A DNA stretch of 6,239 bases. It comes from Verrucomicrobiota bacterium (GTDB lineage Bacteria; Verrucomicrobiota; Verrucomicrobiia; Methylacidiphilales; Verrucolacustridaceae). Under the pieces are notes generated by a model that saw nothing but the letters and a program-made list of their open reading frames with translations, searched no databases and was not told where the DNA came from. Position 1 is the first letter of the stretch. Each line of letters starts with the position of its first letter. This document shows positions 5,392 through 6,239 of this stretch, piece by piece. The DNA lies in NCBI GenBank assembly GCA_010028775.1, contig RHAF01000074.1, positions 1-6,239 on the forward strand, in the 5' to 3' direction. A program made the position numbers and the translations under genes.

Positions 5392-6239
5392 ATGAGCGCC
5401 GTCACCTTTGTCAACGTCAGCCTGGTGGGACCGGACCGTTCCGGAGCGATCGCGGCCATCACGCAAAAACTTTTTCAGCTCGGAGCCAACATCGAATCCC
5501 TCGAGGAACAGGTCACCCGCGGCAAATTCCGCATGAACCTCCTGGCCTCATGGAAGGCCGATTGTCTGCACGATCGCAGGGTGAAAACGGAACTCGAATC
5601 CGTCGCCCGGCAACTGCGGATGAAGTTGGCGTTGCGCCTGGCCAGCGGGGCCTGCCGCCATCGGCGCCTCGGCCTGATGGTCACCAAGGAAACCCATGCG
5701 GCGGAGGCGATCCTCAAGGAATGGAAATCGGGACGGCTGAATGCAGATCCGGTGCTGATGGCGGGAAACCACCCCCACCTGCGCCCCCTGGCCCGGCGAT
5801 TCGGTGTTCCCTTCCAGTTCATCGATTACCGGGACCGACAGAAAGCCGAAATCAAGCTGCAAGCTGCCCTGGAGAAGGCCGAGGTGGATCTTCTGGTTCT
5901 TGCCAGGTTCATGAAAATTCTGTCCCCGGACTTCGTCTGGCACTGGAAAAACCGCATCATCAACATCCATCCCTCCCTGCTCCCCGCGTTCCCCGGGGCT
6001 TCCGCCTACCGCCAGGCCTATGACAAAGGGGTGAAGATCGTCGGCGTGACCGCCCACTTCGTCACCCCCGACCTGGATCAAGGGCCGATCCTCTGCCAGG
6101 ACGCTCTCCGTATCCGACCGGACGAACCGCTCGCCAGCATCGTTGCGCGGGGACAAAAGCTCGAGGCCTCGTGCCTGCTTCGCGCCCTCAAGCTCTGCCT
6201 CAACCGCCAGTTGGACGTCTACTGGGGCCGGGTCCACGG
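5392..6239 (+). CDS. purU: Formyltetrahydrofolate deformylase PurU (3' end cut by window)
   Basis: PurU hydrolyses 10-formyltetrahydrofolate to tetrahydrofolate and formate, balancing the one-carbon pool and feeding formate to PurT in purine synthesis. The 282 visible residues start with an ACT regulatory domain (about 1-85, VSLVGPDRSGAIAAITQKLF), followed by the formyltransferase-type domain. The latter shows LVLARFMKILSP at 168-179, the catalytic Asn191 and His193 in NIHPSLLPAF, and Asp229 in TPDLDQGPILCQ, with the same 38-residue Asn-Asp spacing as in PurN. No stop is reached, but alignment by eye with E. coli PurU (which ends soon after its matching VYGNR) suggests only a few residues are missing. 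The ACT domain and LARFMKILSP separate it from PurN. The ATG follows queD after 3 bases, with a weak GGGAA upstream. The usual HCLxDLL segment here reads HAAEAIL (residues 102-108), so the Cys is lost. Confidence 0.95.
   Translation, partial: MSAVTFVNVSLVGPDRSGAIAAITQKLFQLGANIESLEEQVTRGKFRMNLLASWKADCLHDRRVKTELESVARQLRMKLALRLASGACRHRRLGLMVTKETHAAEAILKEWKSGRLNADPVLMAGNHPHLRPLARRFGVPFQFIDYRDRQKAEIKLQAALEKAEVDLLVLARFMKILSPDFVWHWKNRIINIHPSLLPAFPGASAYRQAYDKGVKIVGVTAHFVTPDLDQGPILCQDALRIRPDEPLASIVARGQKLEASCLLRALKLCLNRQLDVYWGRVH

Noticed and set aside
5548..6237. 229-codon open frame on the minus strand opposite PurU
   Set aside because: No motif is present, and the + strand PurU is clearly the real gene with all catalytic residues.

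Overview
This is a GC-rich bacterial stretch, densely packed with genes and entirely chromosomal-housekeeping in character. No RNA gene, CRISPR array, insertion sequence, phage gene or repeat family was found. The sequence does not name the organism. The form of the peptidoglycan amidase (MENGLAYHFVIGNG...IEVGPRW), the near absence of strong Shine-Dalgarno sequences and the gene mix recall the PVC group (Verrucomicrobiota or Planctomycetota). That is a low-confidence impression from memory of such proteins, not a computed placement.

Layout. The left end (1-506) carries the 3' part of a zinc-dependent N-acetylmuramoyl-L-alanine amidase of the PGRP/Amidase_2 family on the + strand. It converges, with an 18-base gap, on a minus-strand YjbQ-family (UPF0047) gene at 525-929. 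Twelve bases beyond the YjbQ start, a + strand run of six genes begins and continues to the window end: an NDUFA9-like NAD(P)-binding SDR protein (942-1940), a cation diffusion facilitator (1937-2827), a beta-lactamase-family serine hydrolase (2820-3851), an acyltransferase-3 membrane protein (3877-5016), the queuosine-pathway enzyme QueD (5026-5388) and formyltetrahydrofolate deformylase PurU (5392 to past the end).

The first three genes of the run overlap one another (4 and 8 bases) and later gaps are 3-25 bases, so one polycistronic transcript is likely. The products do not form an obvious single pathway. The serine hydrolase and the acyltransferase could be functionally linked through acyl groups, and QueD and PurU both handle pterin-type compounds, but both links are inference.

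No new system is apparent. The points most worth a second look are the altered metal ligands of the CDF transporter, the degenerate second motif of the signal-peptide-less serine hydrolase beside an acyltransferase, and the 12-base divergent start region. PurU is cut by the window end but lacks probably only a few residues; the amidase lacks its N-terminus.
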